A stretch of DNA of 5,401 nucleotides from Pseudomonadota bacterium (GTDB lineage Bacteria; Pseudomonadota; Alphaproteobacteria; Acetobacterales; Acetobacteraceae), in the NCBI GenBank assembly GCA_021826485.1, contig JAKAZX010000293.1, positions 1 to 5,401 of the forward strand. Reading direction: 5' to 3'. The translations under genes and the position numbers were made by a program. The notes under the pieces were generated by a model that worked only from the letters and a program-made list of their open reading frames with translations, ran no database searches and was not told the origin of the DNA. Shown piece by piece: positions 4,527 to 5,401 of this stretch (positions are counted from its first letter, which is position 1; every line of letters begins with the position of its first letter).

Positions 4527-5401
4527 ATGCCGCCACCCGAACCGGCCCCTGTCCGGCCGGACCCGCGCAACAAGGTGCCCGCCGTCACGGCGGCGTTCTG
4601 GGCCATCAAGATCTGCGCCACGACCGTCGGGGAAACCGCCGCGGACCTGCTGTCCACCCGCCTCGGCCTCGGCGCGGCCGGCACCGGGGCGGTCATGGCC
4701 GGGCTGCTGGCCCTGCTGCTGGCCGCCCAGATGCGAGCGTGGCGCTATGTGCCGTGGCTCTACTGGGCAACCGTCGTGCTGGTCAGCATCGCCGGCACGC
4801 TGCTGACGGATTTCCTCACCGACGGGCTCAGCGTCAGCCTCGCCTACACCACCGCGGGGTTCACCCTCACCCTCGCCGGCATCTTCATCCTCTGGCACCG
4901 CAGCGAGCGGACGCTGTCCATCCACACCATCGTCACCACCCGGCGGGAGGCGTTCTACTGGGCGGCCATCCTGGCCACCTTCGCGCTCGGCACCGCCACG
5001 GGGGACCTGATGGCGGAGCGGCTGCAACTCGGCTACGCCCTGTCGGCCGTGGTGTTCCTGGTCCTGCTCGCCGGCACTGGGGTCGCCTGGTTCACCTTCG
5101 CCGCCAACCCGGTCGCGACGTTCTGGATCGCCTATGTGCTGACCCGGCCGTTCGGTGCCGCCTGCGGCGACTGGCTGGCGCAGCCGGCGGATGCCGGCGG
5201 CCTCGCCCTCGGCCCGGTCACCACGAGCGCCGGGCTGCTCGGGATGATCGTGCTGCTGGTGTCGCTGGCCACTGCCGCCCGGCTGCGGCGTGCCGGCAAC
5301 ATTGGGCAGGCGTATGCCGCCGTCCCGGCCGGCCCAACCGCGTCCCCGGCAGCATCCGGCCCGGCGGCCGGCACGGTGCCGCCGCCGAACCGACGCAAGG
5401 A
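4527..5401 (+). CDS. DUF347/COG4705-family membrane protein with four internal repeats (3' end outside window)
   Basis: The frame is open from the ATG to the right edge (291 codons), so the stop is not seen. The protein matches from memory the COG4705 family, built of DUF347 repeats with two membrane segments each. Four repeats are visible, with cores starting at Trp25, Trp80, Trp145 and Trp200. In each, Trp is followed by Gly at +10 and Asp at +15: FWAIKICATTVGETAAD, YWATVVLVSIAGTLLTD, YWAAILATFALGTATGD and FWIAYVLTRPFGAACGD. SIHTIVTTRREAFYW (131-145) is also characteristic. About eight helices are predicted in the inner membrane. The N-terminal 15 residues are proline-rich, and from about residue 262 the tail is low-complexity Ala/Pro/Gly ending in a basic run, so the true end is probably close. 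Function is unknown; the repeated buried Trp, Gly and Asp suggest a transporter or channel, which is inference. It is transcribed divergently from the hyf operon. Confidence 0.88.
   Translation, partial: MPPPEPAPVRPDPRNKVPAVTAAFWAIKICATTVGETAADLLSTRLGLGAAGTGAVMAGLLALLLAAQMRAWRYVPWLYWATVVLVSIAGTLLTDFLTDGLSVSLAYTTAGFTLTLAGIFILWHRSERTLSIHTIVTTRREAFYWAAILATFALGTATGDLMAERLQLGYALSAVVFLVLLAGTGVAWFTFAANPVATFWIAYVLTRPFGAACGDWLAQPADAGGLALGPVTTSAGLLGMIVLLVSLATAARLRRAGNIGQAYAAVPAGPTASPAASGPAAGTVPPPNRRK

Noticed and set aside
4386..5027. Minus-strand open frame (213 codons) opposite the DUF347 gene
   Set aside because: It has a Gly/Gln/Asp/Arg-rich antisense composition, while the plus-strand frame has four aligned repeats and a good ribosome binding site.

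Overview
The window is high-GC bacterial DNA with dense, tightly packed genes. Codon use (strong G/C preference at third positions) and the style of the small XRE-type regulator suggest an alphaproteobacterium, perhaps of the Rhodospirillales/Acetobacteraceae type. That placement is inference and is not fixed by any marker gene here.

Positions 1-4349 hold one leftward (minus-strand) gene string: a small helix-turn-helix regulator, then hyfB, hyfC, hyfE and the first 168 codons of hyfF, which runs off the left edge. Every junction overlaps by 1-4 bases (ATGA, GTGA, TGATG, ATGA), so this is almost certainly a single translationally coupled operon. The four Hyf proteins are the membrane arm of a hydrogenase-4 / formate-hydrogenlyase-like complex related to respiratory complex I. 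HyfB and HyfF are antiporter-like proton channels (NuoL/M/N type), HyfC is the NuoH-like anchor and HyfE is an extended NuoK-like subunit. Compared with E. coli hyfABCDEFGHIJ, no hyfA precedes hyfB and no hyfD lies between hyfC and hyfE. The soluble subunits (HyfG large subunit, HyfI small subunit) would be expected further left and are not visible. It therefore cannot be told whether this is a true group 4 [NiFe] hydrogenase or one of the related 'Ehr' complexes that have lost the nickel-binding cysteines.

Positions 4350-4526 are a 177-base divergent intergenic region with more symmetry than expected. It has a sigma70-like promoter for the regulator-hyf operon, a palindrome over its predicted start point, a 7-base direct repeat across the regulator start codon, two adjacent palindromes in the middle, and an 8-bp hairpin just upstream of the ribosome binding site of the rightward gene.

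Positions 4527-5401 hold a rightward gene, open at the right edge, for a predicted eight-helix membrane protein of the DUF347/COG4705 family. It has four internal repeats, each with an exact W-x9-G-x4-D core. Its function is unknown. The shared regulatory region is the only link to the Hyf operon seen here.
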